Shown here: piece by piece, positions 16,234-25,759 of the stretch
Layout of the letters: every line of letters starts with the position of its first letter
How positions within the stretch are numbered: the stretch's first letter is position 1
Source of the DNA: Mycobacterium sp. E740
GTDB taxonomy: Bacteria; Actinomycetota; Actinomycetes; Mycobacteriales; Mycobacteriaceae
Assembly (NCBI RefSeq): GCF_001672895.1
Contig: NZ_LZKP01000008.1
Location: 1-47,282 of the forward strand
Direction: 5' to 3'
DNA: 47,282 nucleotides
Made by a program: the position numbers and the translations under genes
The notes under the pieces: generated by a model
Seen by the model: the letters and a program-made list of their open reading frames with translations, nothing else
The model's database searches: none
Told to the model about the DNA's origin: nothing

Positions 16234-17019
16234 TCAGGTGGTGACCAGCGTTCCGATCTTCTCACCCGCGACCGCTCGCGCGATATTGCCGTCGGTGAGC
16301 AGGTTGAACACCAGGATGGGCATGCCGTTGTCCATGCACAGGCTGAACGCGGTGGCGTCGGCGACCTTCAGTCCGCGGTCGATGACCTCGCGGTGGCTGA
16401 TCGCGGTGAGCAGCTCGGCGTCGGAATGCTGGCGCGGGTCGGCGGTGAAGACACCGTCGACGGCCTTGGCCATCAGCACCACTTCCGCGCCGATCTCCAG
16501 CGCGCGTTGGGCAGCGGTGGTGTCGGTGGAGAAGTACGGCAGACCCATACCGGCCCCGAAGATCACGACGCGCCCCTTCTCGAGATGTCGCACCGCCCGC
16601 AGCGGGATGTAGGGCTCGGCGACCTGCCCCATAGTGATCGCGGTCTGGACCCGGGTCGCGATGCCTTCTCTTTCCAGGAAGTCCTGCAGGGCAAGGCTGT
16701 TCATGACGGTGCCGAGCATGCCCATGTAGTCGCTTCGGGTGCGTTCCATCCCGCGCTGCTGGAGTTGCGCTCCGCGGAAGAAGTTGCCGCCGCCGATGAC
16801 GACCGCGACCTGCACGCCGCTGCGGACCACTTCGGCGATCTGGCGCGCCACAAGGTGCACTACGTCCGGGTCGAGGCCCACTTCCCCGCCGCCGAACATC
16901 TCGCCGCCGAGCTTGAGCAGGACACGGCTGTACATCGGCCTGATCGAATCCACCGGAGCCGCTTGGCCGGCGACATGTGGCACCGGAGCCGCTTGGCCGG
17001 CGACATCTGGCTCCGCCAT
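16234..17019 (-). CDS. pyrH: UMP kinase
   Basis: Bacterial-type hexameric UMP kinase of the amino-acid kinase fold, phosphorylating UMP to UDP with ATP. Landmarks are [15 protein letters not shown], the glycine loop [10 protein letters not shown], and the UMP-site [13 protein letters not shown]. Length is 261 residues. ATG at 17019 has a good GGAG site. The N-terminal extension of about 28 residues before the kinase core contains two copies of a 10-residue unit (AGQAAPV...), produced by a 30-bp tandem duplication in the DNA. Such an extension is variable among mycobacteria and lies outside the catalytic core. Confidence 0.97.
   Translation of the reverse strand: MAEPDVAGQAAPVPHVAGQAAPVDSIRPMYSRVLLKLGGEMFGGGEVGLDPDVVHLVARQIAEVVRSGVQVAVVIGGGNFFRGAQLQQRGMERTRSDYMGMLGTVMNSLALQDFLEREGIATRVQTAITMGQVAEPYIPLRAVRHLEKGRVVIFGAGMGLPYFSTDTTAAQRALEIGAEVVLMAKAVDGVFTADPRQHSDAELLTAISHREVIDRGLKVADATAFSLCMDNGMPILVFNLLTDGNIARAVAGEKIGTLVTT
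16951..17010. repeat. 30-bp tandem duplication inside the pyrH N-terminal extension
   Basis: 16951-16980 and 16981-17010 are identical except for one base (G at 16977, C at 17007). The unit is 30 bp, so the frame is kept and ten residues are repeated in PyrH. Confidence 0.95.
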
Positions 17020-17107
17020 CCGACTCCTTCGGGGTCCTCGCTGAGATCCCCTTTATCCTGCCTCATCGGCGGCCGAAGAGCCGCGACCGGGTCGCGACTT
17101 GCGCAAG

Positions 17108-17821
<714 letters not shown>

Positions 17822-17830
17822 ATAGTTGAC

Positions 17831-18256
17831 ATGGAAGGCGCCCTGGAGGATCAGCCACTGGGTTTCCTGTTGTCCCGGGTGGCGAACGCGTTGCGTGCCG
17901 AGGTCACCGCGACGGTCCTCGAACCCCTGGGCGTGGCGTTCCCGCAGTACCTGTGCATGCGGATCCTGTCGCAGCACCCCGGGCGGTCGAACGCCGAGCT
18001 GGCCCGCGACTTCAACGTCTCGCCGCAGGCGATGAACATGGTGTTGCGCGGCTTGGAGGACCGCGGCCTGGTCACCCGGCCGCAGCGGGTGACGTCGGGG
18101 CGCTCACTACCGGCACAGCTGACCCGCGAGGGCCGAGAGTTGTTGGAGAACAGCAACTCTGGCGTGCGCGCGGCCGAGCGCAAGTTGATGGCCAACCTGT
18201 CGCAGCGACAGCAGCACGAGTTCAAGCGGATCCTGGCGACACTCGGTACCGACTGA
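17831..18256 (+). CDS. MarR-family transcriptional regulator (Rv2887-like)
   Basis: A 141-residue winged-helix repressor. The helix-turn-helix is ELARDFNVSPQAMNMVLRGL at about residues 57-76, followed by the wing RPQRVTSGRSLPAQLT. Its place between pyrH and amiC matches Rv2887, which controls resistance to some antimycobacterial compounds by repressing a methyltransferase gene. The ATG at 17831 immediately follows the operator-like palindromes; the open frame upstream is only a read-through of the opposite strand. Salicylate-like aromatic compounds are the usual MarR ligands, but the ligand here cannot be read from sequence. Confidence 0.9.
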   Translation: MEGALEDQPLGFLLSRVANALRAEVTATVLEPLGVAFPQYLCMRILSQHPGRSNAELARDFNVSPQAMNMVLRGLEDRGLVTRPQRVTSGRSLPAQLTREGRELLENSNSGVRAAERKLMANLSQRQQHEFKRILATLGTD

Positions 18257-18276
18257 CTTCTGCGAGACTACGGTCC

Positions 18277-19401
18277 ATGAAGATCGTCCTGGCGCCGGAC
18301 TCGTTCAAGGAGTCGATGACCGCGCCCGAAGCGGTCGCCGCGATGCGCGCCGGCGTGGCAGCGGTGCTGCCGGACGCCGAGGTCGCCGGCGTACCGATGG
18401 CCGACGGCGGAGAAGGGACCGTCGACGCCGTCGTCGAAGCGCTGCACGGCCGCCATGTCGAGGTGCCCGTCCGTGATGCGCTGGGACGCACGGTCACCGC
18501 TCGATACGGCTTCGTGCCGCTGCGTCAGCTCGCCGTGATCGAGATGGCAGCCGCCGCCGGCCTGGAACTCGTTCCGCCTGCCCTACGAGACATTCTGCGC
18601 GCCAGCACCTTTGGCGTAGGTGAGCTGATCCGGTCGGCCTTGGACCGCGGCGCCGAGGACTTCCTGATCGGGCTCGGCGGCTCGGCGACCAACGACGGCG
18701 GCACGGGCATGCTCACCGCGCTTGGCGCAAGATTCCTCGACGCCGACGGCGCGCCGCTCACACCGGGCGGCGCGGATCTCGAACGCCTGGAACACATCGA
18801 CCTCACGGGCCTCGATCCCCGGCTGCGCGATGCGCGTATCCGGGTGGCCTGCGACGTCACCGCGCCACTGCTCGGGCCCGGCGGCGCCAGCGCGGTGTTC
18901 GGGCCGCAGAAGGGGGCGACCCCCTCCGACGTGACGCGTCTCGAGTGCGGGTTGTCGCGGCTGGCCACTGTTGCCTCCGCGACTCTCGGCGGCACCCAGC
19001 CGCAGCGCCCAGGGGCGGGCGCAGCCGGCGGCATGGGTTTTGCGCTCGTCGAATTCCTCGGCGCCACAAGCAGACCGGGTGTCGAAGAAGTCGCCGAAAC
19101 CGTCGGTCTGGATCGAGCGCTGCACGGTGCCGACTGGGTGTTCACCGGTGAAGGCAGCGTGGACGCGCAGACAGTCATGGGCAAGACGCCGTTCGGCGTC
19201 GCTGCGGCCGCGGCGCGCGTCGGCGTCCCGGTGATCGTCTTCGCCGGCCGGGTAGGCGCGGACGCCACGGTGCTGCTGGATCACGGCGTCGAGCGGATGG
19301 TCGCGATCACCGCCGAAGGAACCCCGATCGAACAGGCGCTGCGTGACGGTGCTGCGGCGCTCACCCGCGCCACGGCCGACGTCTGCCGCGACCTCTCCTA
19401 G
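18277..19401 (+). CDS. Glycerate kinase
   Basis: A 374-residue glycerate kinase of the GarK/GlxK family, phosphorylating D-glycerate (usually to 2-phosphoglycerate) with ATP. Family landmarks include KIVLAPDSFKESMTAPEA at the start, VPMADGGEGTVDAVVEAL, GLGGSATNDGGTGMLTALG and VFTGEGSVDAQTVMGKTP. ATG at 18277 begins the conserved protein; the frame is open further upstream through the MarR gene in another frame. It is 20 bp after the MarR gene and may be co-transcribed with it; it converges with amiC, 10 bp away. It would channel glycerate from glyoxylate or sugar-acid metabolism into glycolysis. Confidence 0.93.
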   Translation: MKIVLAPDSFKESMTAPEAVAAMRAGVAAVLPDAEVAGVPMADGGEGTVDAVVEALHGRHVEVPVRDALGRTVTARYGFVPLRQLAVIEMAAAAGLELVPPALRDILRASTFGVGELIRSALDRGAEDFLIGLGGSATNDGGTGMLTALGARFLDADGAPLTPGGADLERLEHIDLTGLDPRLRDARIRVACDVTAPLLGPGGASAVFGPQKGATPSDVTRLECGLSRLATVASATLGGTQPQRPGAGAAGGMGFALVEFLGATSRPGVEEVAETVGLDRALHGADWVFTGEGSVDAQTVMGKTPFGVAAAAARVGVPVIVFAGRVGADATVLLDHGVERMVAITAEGTPIEQALRDGAAALTRATADVCRDLS

Positions 19402-19411
19402 CGCGGGTCTT

Positions 19412-20818
19412 TCAGCCCTGGATGCGCCGCCAGGGCCGTGCTTCCTCGAGTTCGTACGCGAGCCGCAACAACCGGCCCTCGTGGCCCACCGGTGCTGCGA
19501 ACATCATCCCGATCGGCAGGCCGCTCGCGGATTCGGCGAGCGGCAGCGAGATCGCCGGCTCGCCGGTGGCGTTCTGCAGCGGCGTGAACGCAACCCATTC
19601 GACGAGGCGGTCGATGATCTGCTGGTAGTCCAGCGTCGGGTCGAAGTGGCCGATCCGCGGTGTGGCGTCGGCCAGCGTCGGCGTCAGCACCACGTCGTAG
19701 GTCTCGGTGAGGCGCGAGGTGATCCGGCGCACCCGCGCCAGCCGCGCGATCGCCCACGGCACTCGATGCAGGTTTCGCGACGCGTTGCGGTCGAGGCCCA
19801 GCGTCAGGTTGTCGAGGCGTCCGCGGTCGAAAGTGGGACCCAACGTGCGGCGTCCGCTGCGAACGAGGGCGAACGCCAAAAACGACCAGTACAGCAGGAA
19901 GTCCGTCATGAAGTGCGACGGCACGGGGTTGTCGATGGTGGTGACCTTGTGTCCCAGCTCCTCGAGCAGCGCCGCGTTCTTCAGCGTCAGCTCACGCACC
20001 TCCGGGCTGGCTTCTCGGGCGATCGACTGGGTGCACACCGCGATCCGCAGCCGCTGCCCGCCGGAGCTGGTGACGTCGCCGATCTGCGGCAGCCGCGGGT
20101 TGCGGTACACCCGCTCCATCTCGCGGTAGAAGGCCGCGGTGTCGCGCACGGACCGGGTGACCACGCCGTTGGCGACAATGCGCAGCGGCATCTGGCGCAG
20201 CTTGCTGTCCAGCGGCAAGCGGCCACGCGACGGCTTGAGCCCCACCAAACCGTTGCAGGCCGCCGGGATCCTGATAGAGCCACCACCGTCGTTGGCGTGT
20301 GCGATCGGCACCGCGCCGGCCGCGACGAACGCCGCCGATCCCGACGACGACGCGCCCGCGGTGTGCTCGGGGTTCCACGGGTTGCGCACCGGGCCGAGCC
20401 GCGGATGTTCAGCCGAGGCGCTGAAGCCAAACTCGGACATTCGCGTTTTGCCCAGCGTGACCAGGCCCGTCTGCACGAACGAGCGCGCGAACGCGCCGTG
20501 TGCGCGTTCCGGGCGGGGCTCCCACGCGTCGGTACCGCTCATCGTCGGCATGCCCTCGACCGCCACGTTGTCCTTCTGATAGGACGGCACCCCGGCGAAG
20601 TAGCCACCGGACCGGCGGGGCGCGGCGGCATCGGTGCGGGCCCGGTCGAATGCCTCGAACGCCACGCCGTTCAGCGCCGGGTTGAGGCGCTCCGTGCGGG
20701 CGATGGCGGCGTCGACGAGTTCGATTGGCGATACCTCACGCGAAGCGAGCGCTTGCACCATCCCGACAGCATCGAGATCACCGAGTGCGTCGTCGCCGAA
20801 GGCGTGTATGCGTTCCAT
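19412..20818 (-). CDS. amiC: Amidase (AmiC, amidase-signature family)
   Basis: A 468-residue amidase-signature hydrolase. The Ser-cisSer-Lys triad is visible: Lys in YQKDNVAV, the two serines in GASSSGSAAFVAAGAVP, and the signature continues as HANDGGGSIRIPAACNGLVG. Such enzymes cleave carboxamides to acid and ammonia. Position next to tsf identifies it as the orthologue of Rv2888c, which is reported to activate some amide prodrugs. ATG at 20818. No signal peptide is evident. Confidence 0.92.
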   Translation of the reverse strand: MERIHAFGDDALGDLDAVGMVQALASREVSPIELVDAAIARTERLNPALNGVAFEAFDRARTDAAAPRRSGGYFAGVPSYQKDNVAVEGMPTMSGTDAWEPRPERAHGAFARSFVQTGLVTLGKTRMSEFGFSASAEHPRLGPVRNPWNPEHTAGASSSGSAAFVAAGAVPIAHANDGGGSIRIPAACNGLVGLKPSRGRLPLDSKLRQMPLRIVANGVVTRSVRDTAAFYREMERVYRNPRLPQIGDVTSSGGQRLRIAVCTQSIAREASPEVRELTLKNAALLEELGHKVTTIDNPVPSHFMTDFLLYWSFLAFALVRSGRRTLGPTFDRGRLDNLTLGLDRNASRNLHRVPWAIARLARVRRITSRLTETYDVVLTPTLADATPRIGHFDPTLDYQQIIDRLVEWVAFTPLQNATGEPAISLPLAESASGLPIGMMFAAPVGHEGRLLRLAYELEEARPWRRIQG

Positions 20819-20876
20819 GCCGTGACGGTACCAACTCGTACCGTGGCGCCGTCAGAGCATGCTCAGCACAGGAGGC

Positions 20877-21692
20877 TTACGCCTGGCCGACCTCGAAGCG
20901 GACGAACCGGGTCACGGTCACGCCCGCCTCGTCCAGCAGAGCCTTGACGGTCTTCTTGTTGTCGGACACCGACGGCTGGTCGAGCAGCACGACGTCCTTG
21001 TAGAAGCCGGTGACCCTGCCCTCGACGATCTTCGGCAGCGCCTGCTCGGGCTTGCCCTCGTTGCGGGCCGTCTCCTCGGCGATACGGCGCTCGTTGGCGA
21101 CGACATCCTCGGGCACGTCCTCGCGGGTGAGGTACTTGGCCTTGAGCGCGGCGATCTGCAGGGCGACCGCGTGAGCGGCGGACTTGTCGTCTCCGGTGTA
21201 CTCGACCAGTACGCCGACGCCCGGCGGCAGGTCCGCGGCGCGCTTGTGCAGATAGGTCTCGACAGTGCCGTCGAAGTAGGCGACGCGGCGCAGCTCGAGC
21301 TTCTCGCCGATCTTCGCCGACAGGTCCGCGATGAGCTGTTCGACGGTCTGGTCACCGACCTTGGCGGACTTGAGCGCGTCGACGTCGCCCGCCTTGGCGG
21401 CGGCCGCCGCGGCGACGATCTGCTCGGCGACCGACTGGAACTCGGCGTTCTTGGCGACGAAGTCGGTCTCGGAGTTCAGCTCGATCAGCGCGCCGTCCTT
21501 CGCGGCGACCAGGCCCTCGGCCGTCGCGCGCTCGGCGCGCTTACCGACATCTTTGGCGCCCTTGATGCGCAGCAGCTCGACGGCCTTGTCGAAGTCGCCG
21601 TCGGCCTCGACGAGCGCGTTCTTGCTGTCGAGCATGCCGGCGCCGGTCAGCTCCCGCAGTCGCTTGACGTCGGCGGCGGTGTAGTTGGCCAT
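20877..21692 (-). CDS. tsf: Elongation factor Ts
   Basis: The guanine-nucleotide exchange factor for EF-Tu, 271 residues. The N-terminal UBA-like domain ([19 protein letters not shown]) and the conserved TDFVAKN motif are clear, followed by the two core domains with VEYTGD and the C-terminal module. I set the start at ATG 21692 (MANYTAADV), directly after the rpsB gene (11 bp); the frame upstream overlaps rpsB and is not used. The pair rpsB-tsf is a conserved operon. Confidence 0.97.
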   Translation of the reverse strand: MANYTAADVKRLRELTGAGMLDSKNALVEADGDFDKAVELLRIKGAKDVGKRAERATAEGLVAAKDGALIELNSETDFVAKNAEFQSVAEQIVAAAAAAKAGDVDALKSAKVGDQTVEQLIADLSAKIGEKLELRRVAYFDGTVETYLHKRAADLPPGVGVLVEYTGDDKSAAHAVALQIAALKAKYLTREDVPEDVVANERRIAEETARNEGKPEQALPKIVEGRVTGFYKDVVLLDQPSVSDNKKTVKALLDEAGVTVTRFVRFEVGQA

Positions 21693-21703
21693 ATCAGGTC
21701 TCC

Positions 21704-22570
21704 CTAAGCGTCTGGAGTCGTCGGTTCGGTCTGGATGTCCGCCTCCGGAGTGCCGGGCTCGGCACCTGCGGCGGTGGGCGACGCGGTCACGGTGCTCGTC
21801 GCGGTGGCCAGCAGTTCCTGCTCCCACTCGGCGAGCGGCTCGGCGGCCTCAGCGTCCGGCTTGTCGCCGTCGCGGCCCACGCCCGCGCGCGCCTGCAGGC
21901 CCTCGGCGACCGCGGCGGCGATCACCTTGGTCAGCAATGCGGCTGAGCGGATCGCGTCGTCGTTGCCCGGGATCGGGTAGTCGACGAGATCGGGGTCGCA
22001 GTTGGTGTCGAGGATCGCGATGACCGGGATGCCCAGCTTGCGTGCCTCGCCGACGGCGATGTGCTCCTTGTTGGTGTCGACGACCCACACGGCCGAGGGC
22101 ACCTTGGCCATGTCGCGAATACCGCCGAGGCTGCGCTCGAGCTTGTTCTTCTCGCGGGTCAGCATCAAGATCTCTTTCTTGGTGCGGCCCTCGAAGCCAC
22201 CGGTCTGCTCCATCGTCTCGAGTTCCTTGAGACGCTGCAGCCGCTTGTGCACGGTCGAGAAGTTGGTGAGCATGCCGCCCAGCCAGCGCTGGTTCACATA
22301 GGGCATGCCGACCCGGGTCGCCTCTTCGGCGATCGACTCCTGCGCCTGCTTCTTGGTGCCGACGAACATGATCGTGCCGCCGTGCGCGACGGTCTCCTTG
22401 ACGAACTCGTACGCCTTGTCGATGTAGGTCAGCGTCTGCTGCAGATCGATGATGTAGATGCCGTTGCGGTCGGTGAAGATGAACCGCTTCATCTTGGGAT
22501 TCCAGCGGCGGGTCTGATGCCCGAAGTGGGCGCCGCTGTCGAGCAGCTGTTTCATGGTCACAACAGCCAT
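21704..22570 (-). CDS. rpsB: 30S ribosomal protein S2
   Basis: Small-subunit ribosomal protein S2, 288 residues. Typical sequences are [38 protein letters not shown], the coiled-coil region [15 protein letters not shown] and [20 protein letters not shown]. The C-terminal tail rich in Ala, Thr, Glu and Pro (residues about 235-288) is an extension common in actinobacteria. ATG at 22570 is preceded by AAGGA. An out-of-frame ATG seven bases upstream is not the start. Confidence 0.97.
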   Translation of the reverse strand: MAVVTMKQLLDSGAHFGHQTRRWNPKMKRFIFTDRNGIYIIDLQQTLTYIDKAYEFVKETVAHGGTIMFVGTKKQAQESIAEEATRVGMPYVNQRWLGGMLTNFSTVHKRLQRLKELETMEQTGGFEGRTKKEILMLTREKNKLERSLGGIRDMAKVPSAVWVVDTNKEHIAVGEARKLGIPVIAILDTNCDPDLVDYPIPGNDDAIRSAALLTKVIAAAVAEGLQARAGVGRDGDKPDAEAAEPLAEWEQELLATATSTVTASPTAAGAEPGTPEADIQTEPTTPDA

Positions 22571-22861
22571 GAGTCCATGGTTCCTTTTCGTCGGTTGATG
22601 CCAGCGTCGGGTGACGCCTGGCCCTGGTGCCCGCTCGGAATGCCAGACCCGTCTCGGACAATCCGAGTCGGGACCGACGGCATCCGGGTTACGACCTAGT
22701 GGAACGGGCCGTGGTGCAGACACGCGAAGTCAGCCCGCGCAAGCGAGCTGCGGTTAGCAGTTTACACCGGGTGAGGGCGTGCTTTTGCACAGCGACCGGT
22801 TCATCCCCAGGGCGGCACGACGGGCCTGGTGCCGGTGCGGCCGTCGCGGTGAGCTGGTCGG
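22571..22861. promoter_or_regulatory. Divergent intergenic region of rpsB and the M23 peptidase gene
   Basis: No gene is visible in these 291 bp. As the leader of rpsB-tsf it must hold their promoter and a long 5' untranslated region, where S2 autoregulation is known in other bacteria. On the minus strand TAAACT near 22758-22763 could be a -10 element, but I see no convincing -35 box. The gene for the secreted peptidase starts at the far end. Confidence 0.4.
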
Positions 22862-23365
22862 ATGCGGTGGTCTGCGCTGGCGGTGGTCACGCTCGTCCTC
22901 GGGTTGGCGGGGGTGGCGCCCGCAACAGCCGAGTCCGGCCGGTTCGCTTGGCCACTGCGGCCACGCCCGGAGGTGACGCGGGTGTTCGACGCCCCGTCCC
23001 CGAACTGGACGCCCGGGCATCGCGGTGTCGATCTGGCTGGCAGCGCTGGTCAGCGAGTGCTCGCCGCGGCCGAGGGCGTCGTGGTGTTCGCAAGCCAGCT
23101 GGCTGGTAGGCCCGTCGTGTCGATAGCGCACCCCGGCGGCCTGCGGACCAGCTACGAACCGGTGCGGGCGACGGTGAAGCCGGGGCAATCCGTCGATCCG
23201 GAGACCGTGATCGGGGTGTTGGAGGCCGGGCATCCCGGCTGTCCGGTGGCCGCGTGTCTGCACTGGGGCGCGATGTGGGGTCCCGCGTCGCGGGCCGACT
23301 ACGTCGACCCGCTCGGTCTGGTGGTCACCACCCCGATCCGCCTCAAACCCCTCGGCGGTGGTTGA
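22862..23365 (+). CDS. Secreted M23-family metallopeptidase
   Basis: A 167-residue protein with a signal peptide (basic MRW, hydrophobic ALAVVTLVLGLAGV, cleavage near ATAES) and one peptidase M23 (LytM-like) domain. The zinc site is visible as HRGVDL (H and D ligands) and LHWG (second conserved His pair). Such enzymes act on peptidoglycan crosslinks or, when degenerate, activate amidases. The position next to rpsB corresponds to Rv2891. ATG at 22862 is the only start that gives a normal signal peptide. It is divergent from rpsB and converges with xerC. Confidence 0.9.
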   Translation: MRWSALAVVTLVLGLAGVAPATAESGRFAWPLRPRPEVTRVFDAPSPNWTPGHRGVDLAGSAGQRVLAAAEGVVVFASQLAGRPVVSIAHPGGLRTSYEPVRATVKPGQSVDPETVIGVLEAGHPGCPVAACLHWGAMWGPASRADYVDPLGLVVTTPIRLKPLGGG

Positions 23366-23377
23366 TCGACTTCCGCA

Positions 23378-23432
23378 AGCGACCGTGTTTGCACACGACA
23401 CGCCGTCGAGAGGTGTGCATTTAGCGGTCGCT
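23378..23432. terminator. Bidirectional hairpin between the M23 peptidase and xerC
   Basis: AGCGACCG (23378-23385) pairs with CGGTCGCT (23425-23432), and TGCACAC (23390-23396) with GTGTGCA (23413-23419), separated by small internal bulges of 4-5 nt and a 16-nt loop. It fills the gap between two convergent genes and is a good candidate for a two-way terminator lacking a T-tract. Confidence 0.65.
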
Positions 23433-23440
23433 CGCGGCGG

Positions 23441-24340
23441 TTAAGCGCGCGGGTGCGCCTGGTCGTGGACCGCCCGCAGCCGTGCGACCGTGACATGTGT
23501 GTAGAGCTGCGTGGTGGCCAGCGTCGAGTGCCCGAGCAGTTCCTGGACGACGCGCAGGTCCGCTCCCCCTTCGAGCAGATGCGTTGCGGCACTGTGCCGC
23601 AGACCGTGCGGTCCGATGTCGGGCGCACCGTCGACCGCGGCGACGGTCTGGTGCACGACGGTGCGCGCCTGCCGGGGGTCGAGCCGGCGACCGCGCGCAC
23701 CCAGCAGCAGGGCCGGTCCGGAACTAGCGGTCACCAGCTGAGGCCGACCGTCGCTCAGCCAGGCGGCCAGCGCTGCTTGCCCCGGCTCGCCGTACGGCAC
23801 CGTGCGTTGCTTGTCGCCCTTGCCGGTTACGCGCAGTAGCCGCCGCGAGGTGTCGACGTCGTCGACGTCGAGCCCGCACAGCTCGCTGACGCGAATTCCG
23901 GTGGCGTACAACAACTCCACGATCAACTGATCGCGCAAGGCCAGTGGATCGCCTTGCTGCGCACCGGATTTCGCAGCTGCCATCGCGTCGAGCGCCTGAT
24001 CCTCGCGCAGGACGGCCGGCAGAGAGCGGCGGGCCTTCGGCACCTGAAGCCGGACGGCCGGATCGGTCGCCAACACGCCACGGCGCACCGCCCATGCGGT
24101 GAAAGTCTTGATCGCGGACGTGCGCCGGGCCAGCGTCGTGCGCGCCGACCCGGATGCGGCCTGTGTGGCCAGCCACGACCGCAGTACCGGCAAGCTCAGA
24201 GCGGTCACTCCTTCGTCGCCCCGCTCGGCCATGAACGCGGACAACGACCGCAGGTCTGCGAGATAGGCGCGACGGGTGTGCTCGGAACGACCTCGTTCGA
24301 GCGCGAGGTACTCGTCGAACTCCGCCAGGACTGCGTCCAC
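23441..24340 (-). CDS. xerC: Tyrosine recombinase XerC
   Basis: A 299-residue tyrosine recombinase that, with XerD, resolves chromosome dimers at dif. The N-terminal SAM-like DNA-binding domain ([21 protein letters not shown]) is followed by the catalytic domain with Arg in [13 protein letters not shown], Lys in [27 protein letters not shown] and [15 protein letters not shown], which holds the nucleophilic Tyr. The start is the GTG at 24340 ([12 protein letters not shown]), preceded by a frame that overlaps nothing sensible. Position corresponds to Rv2894c, so this is a housekeeping gene and not a mobile integrase. Confidence 0.95.
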   Translation of the reverse strand: MDAVLAEFDEYLALERGRSEHTRRAYLADLRSLSAFMAERGDEGVTALSLPVLRSWLATQAASGSARTTLARRTSAIKTFTAWAVRRGVLATDPAVRLQVPKARRSLPAVLREDQALDAMAAAKSGAQQGDPLALRDQLIVELLYATGIRVSELCGLDVDDVDTSRRLLRVTGKGDKQRTVPYGEPGQAALAAWLSDGRPQLVTASSGPALLLGARGRRLDPRQARTVVHQTVAAVDGAPDIGPHGLRHSAATHLLEGGADLRVVQELLGHSTLATTQLYTHVTVARLRAVHDQAHPRA

Positions 24341-24371
24341 CGCCCTACCGTCGCAGAGCACCGACGGGTGT

Positions 24372-25532
24372 CTAGCCGACGCGCCGCAGTGTGTCCGGAG
24401 TGAGATCGGCCAGCGTGGGATAGCCGTCGACCGCCATCGTGAGGTCGGTCTCGGCGAGCAGGGAGCGCAGCACGTGGACGACGCCGTCGACACCGCCCAA
24501 GGCCAGCCCGTACGCGTAGGGCCTGCCGACTCCGACAGCGGTGGCGCCGAGGGCCAGCGCCTTGACGATGTCGGCGCCGCTGCGGATTCCGGAGTCGAAG
24601 AGCACCGGCAGACCGTCGGCCGCCTCCACCACGCCGGGTAGGCAGTCGATGGCCGCGAGCCCGCCGTTGGCCTGCCGGCCGCCGTGGTTGGAGCAGTAGA
24701 TCGCGTCGACGCCGCCGTCCTTGGCCCGGCGCGTGTCGTCGGGGTGACAGATGCCTTTGACGATGAGGGGCAATTCGGTCAGCGACCGCAGCCACGGCAG
24801 GTCGTCCCACGTCAGCGGGTTTCCGAAGAGGCTGACCCAGTGCAGGACCGCGGCTTGCGGGTTCTCCTCGGGCGGCTGCGCCAAGCCGGCGCGGAACACC
24901 GGGTCGCTGGTGTAGTTGGCCAGACACTTGCCGCGCAGCTGCGGGAAGTTCGACGTCGACAGGTCGCGGGGACGCCAGCCGGGCACCCAGGTGTCGAGGG
25001 TGACGACGATGCCTTTGTATCCGGCGGCTTCCGCGCGGTTGACCAGGCTTGCGGCGAGTTCTCGGTCGGTAGGCGTGTACAACTGGAAAAAGCCTGGGGT
25101 GTCACCGAATTCGGCGGCGACGTCCTCCAGCGGATCTTCGGTCAACGTCGAGACCACCATCGGCACACCGGTGCGCGCCGCGGCCCGGGCGGTGGCCACG
25201 TCGCCGTGGCCGTCCTGTGCGCAGATGCCGATCACGCCGATCGGGGCCATGAACACCGGCGACGGCAGCGTCAGTCCGAACAGGTTTACGGACAGGTCGC
25301 GGTCGCGGGTGGCGCGAAACATCCTCGGCATCAGGCCCCAGTTGTCGAACGCGGTCCGGTTGAGCCGTTGCGTCCGCTCGTCACCGGCGCCGCCGGCGAC
25401 GTAGGAGTACACCGACGGCGGCATCGCCGACTCGGCCTTGGCCTCCCAATCCGCGAACGTCATGGGCATCGTCGGCACGACACCGGACAGACCTTGCAGG
25501 TAGATCTCGAACTGGTAGTTACCGAACGTCAT
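24372..25532 (-). CDS. Lactate 2-monooxygenase-like FMN-dependent alpha-hydroxyacid oxidase
   Basis: A 386-residue FMN enzyme. The sequence [24 protein letters not shown], the phrase [15 protein letters not shown] and [20 protein letters not shown] match closely, from memory, lactate 2-monooxygenase of Mycobacterium smegmatis, which converts L-lactate and O2 to acetate, CO2 and water. FMN-site and catalytic features are visible: [16 protein letters not shown], the catalytic His in [12 protein letters not shown], and [23 protein letters not shown] at 25532. It sits between xerC and viuB, a place where I do not expect it in M. tuberculosis. Plain L-lactate oxidase/dehydrogenase activity is the alternative. 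Confidence 0.88.
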   Translation of the reverse strand: MTFGNYQFEIYLQGLSGVVPTMPMTFADWEAKAESAMPPSVYSYVAGGAGDERTQRLNRTAFDNWGLMPRMFRATRDRDLSVNLFGLTLPSPVFMAPIGVIGICAQDGHGDVATARAAARTGVPMVVSTLTEDPLEDVAAEFGDTPGFFQLYTPTDRELAASLVNRAEAAGYKGIVVTLDTWVPGWRPRDLSTSNFPQLRGKCLANYTSDPVFRAGLAQPPEENPQAAVLHWVSLFGNPLTWDDLPWLRSLTELPLIVKGICHPDDTRRAKDGGVDAIYCSNHGGRQANGGLAAIDCLPGVVEAADGLPVLFDSGIRSGADIVKALALGATAVGVGRPYAYGLALGGVDGVVHVLRSLLAETDLTMAVDGYPTLADLTPDTLRRVG

Positions 25533-25702
25533 GCCGCCCCTTCGCCTTCTACCTGCCGACTTACAGCCGCAGTCGAAGACTGTAGCTCCCGGATCTCCGT
25601 GTGCCACTCACCAGGGCACCGTCCATTGTGCGGTAGAAAGCGCAGCGGCCGCCGGCGTAGCAGTCTTGTGGTGGAAACGGTTGTGTCAGAAGCGCTTCGC
25701 CA

Positions 25703-25746
25703 CGCCCGGCGGCGTGTCCGGTTCGGAGAACACGCGACGCCGGGCG
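25703..25746. terminator. Strong GC-rich hairpin downstream of the Asn-rich repeat gene
   Basis: 25703-25717 (CGCCCGGCG...CGTGT) pairs with 25730-25746, a 15/17-nt stem with a 2-nt bulge and a 12-nt loop. It lies 14 bp beyond the stop of the minus-strand repeat-protein gene and upstream of the lactate monooxygenase start, so it most likely terminates the former. Confidence 0.6.
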
Positions 25747-25759
25747 GGCCTGTCCTCGA

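Noticed and set aside
23441..24340. Tyrosine recombinase considered as a mobile-element integrase
   Set aside because: Gene order around it is the conserved chromosomal xerC context and no att-like repeats or phage genes are near.
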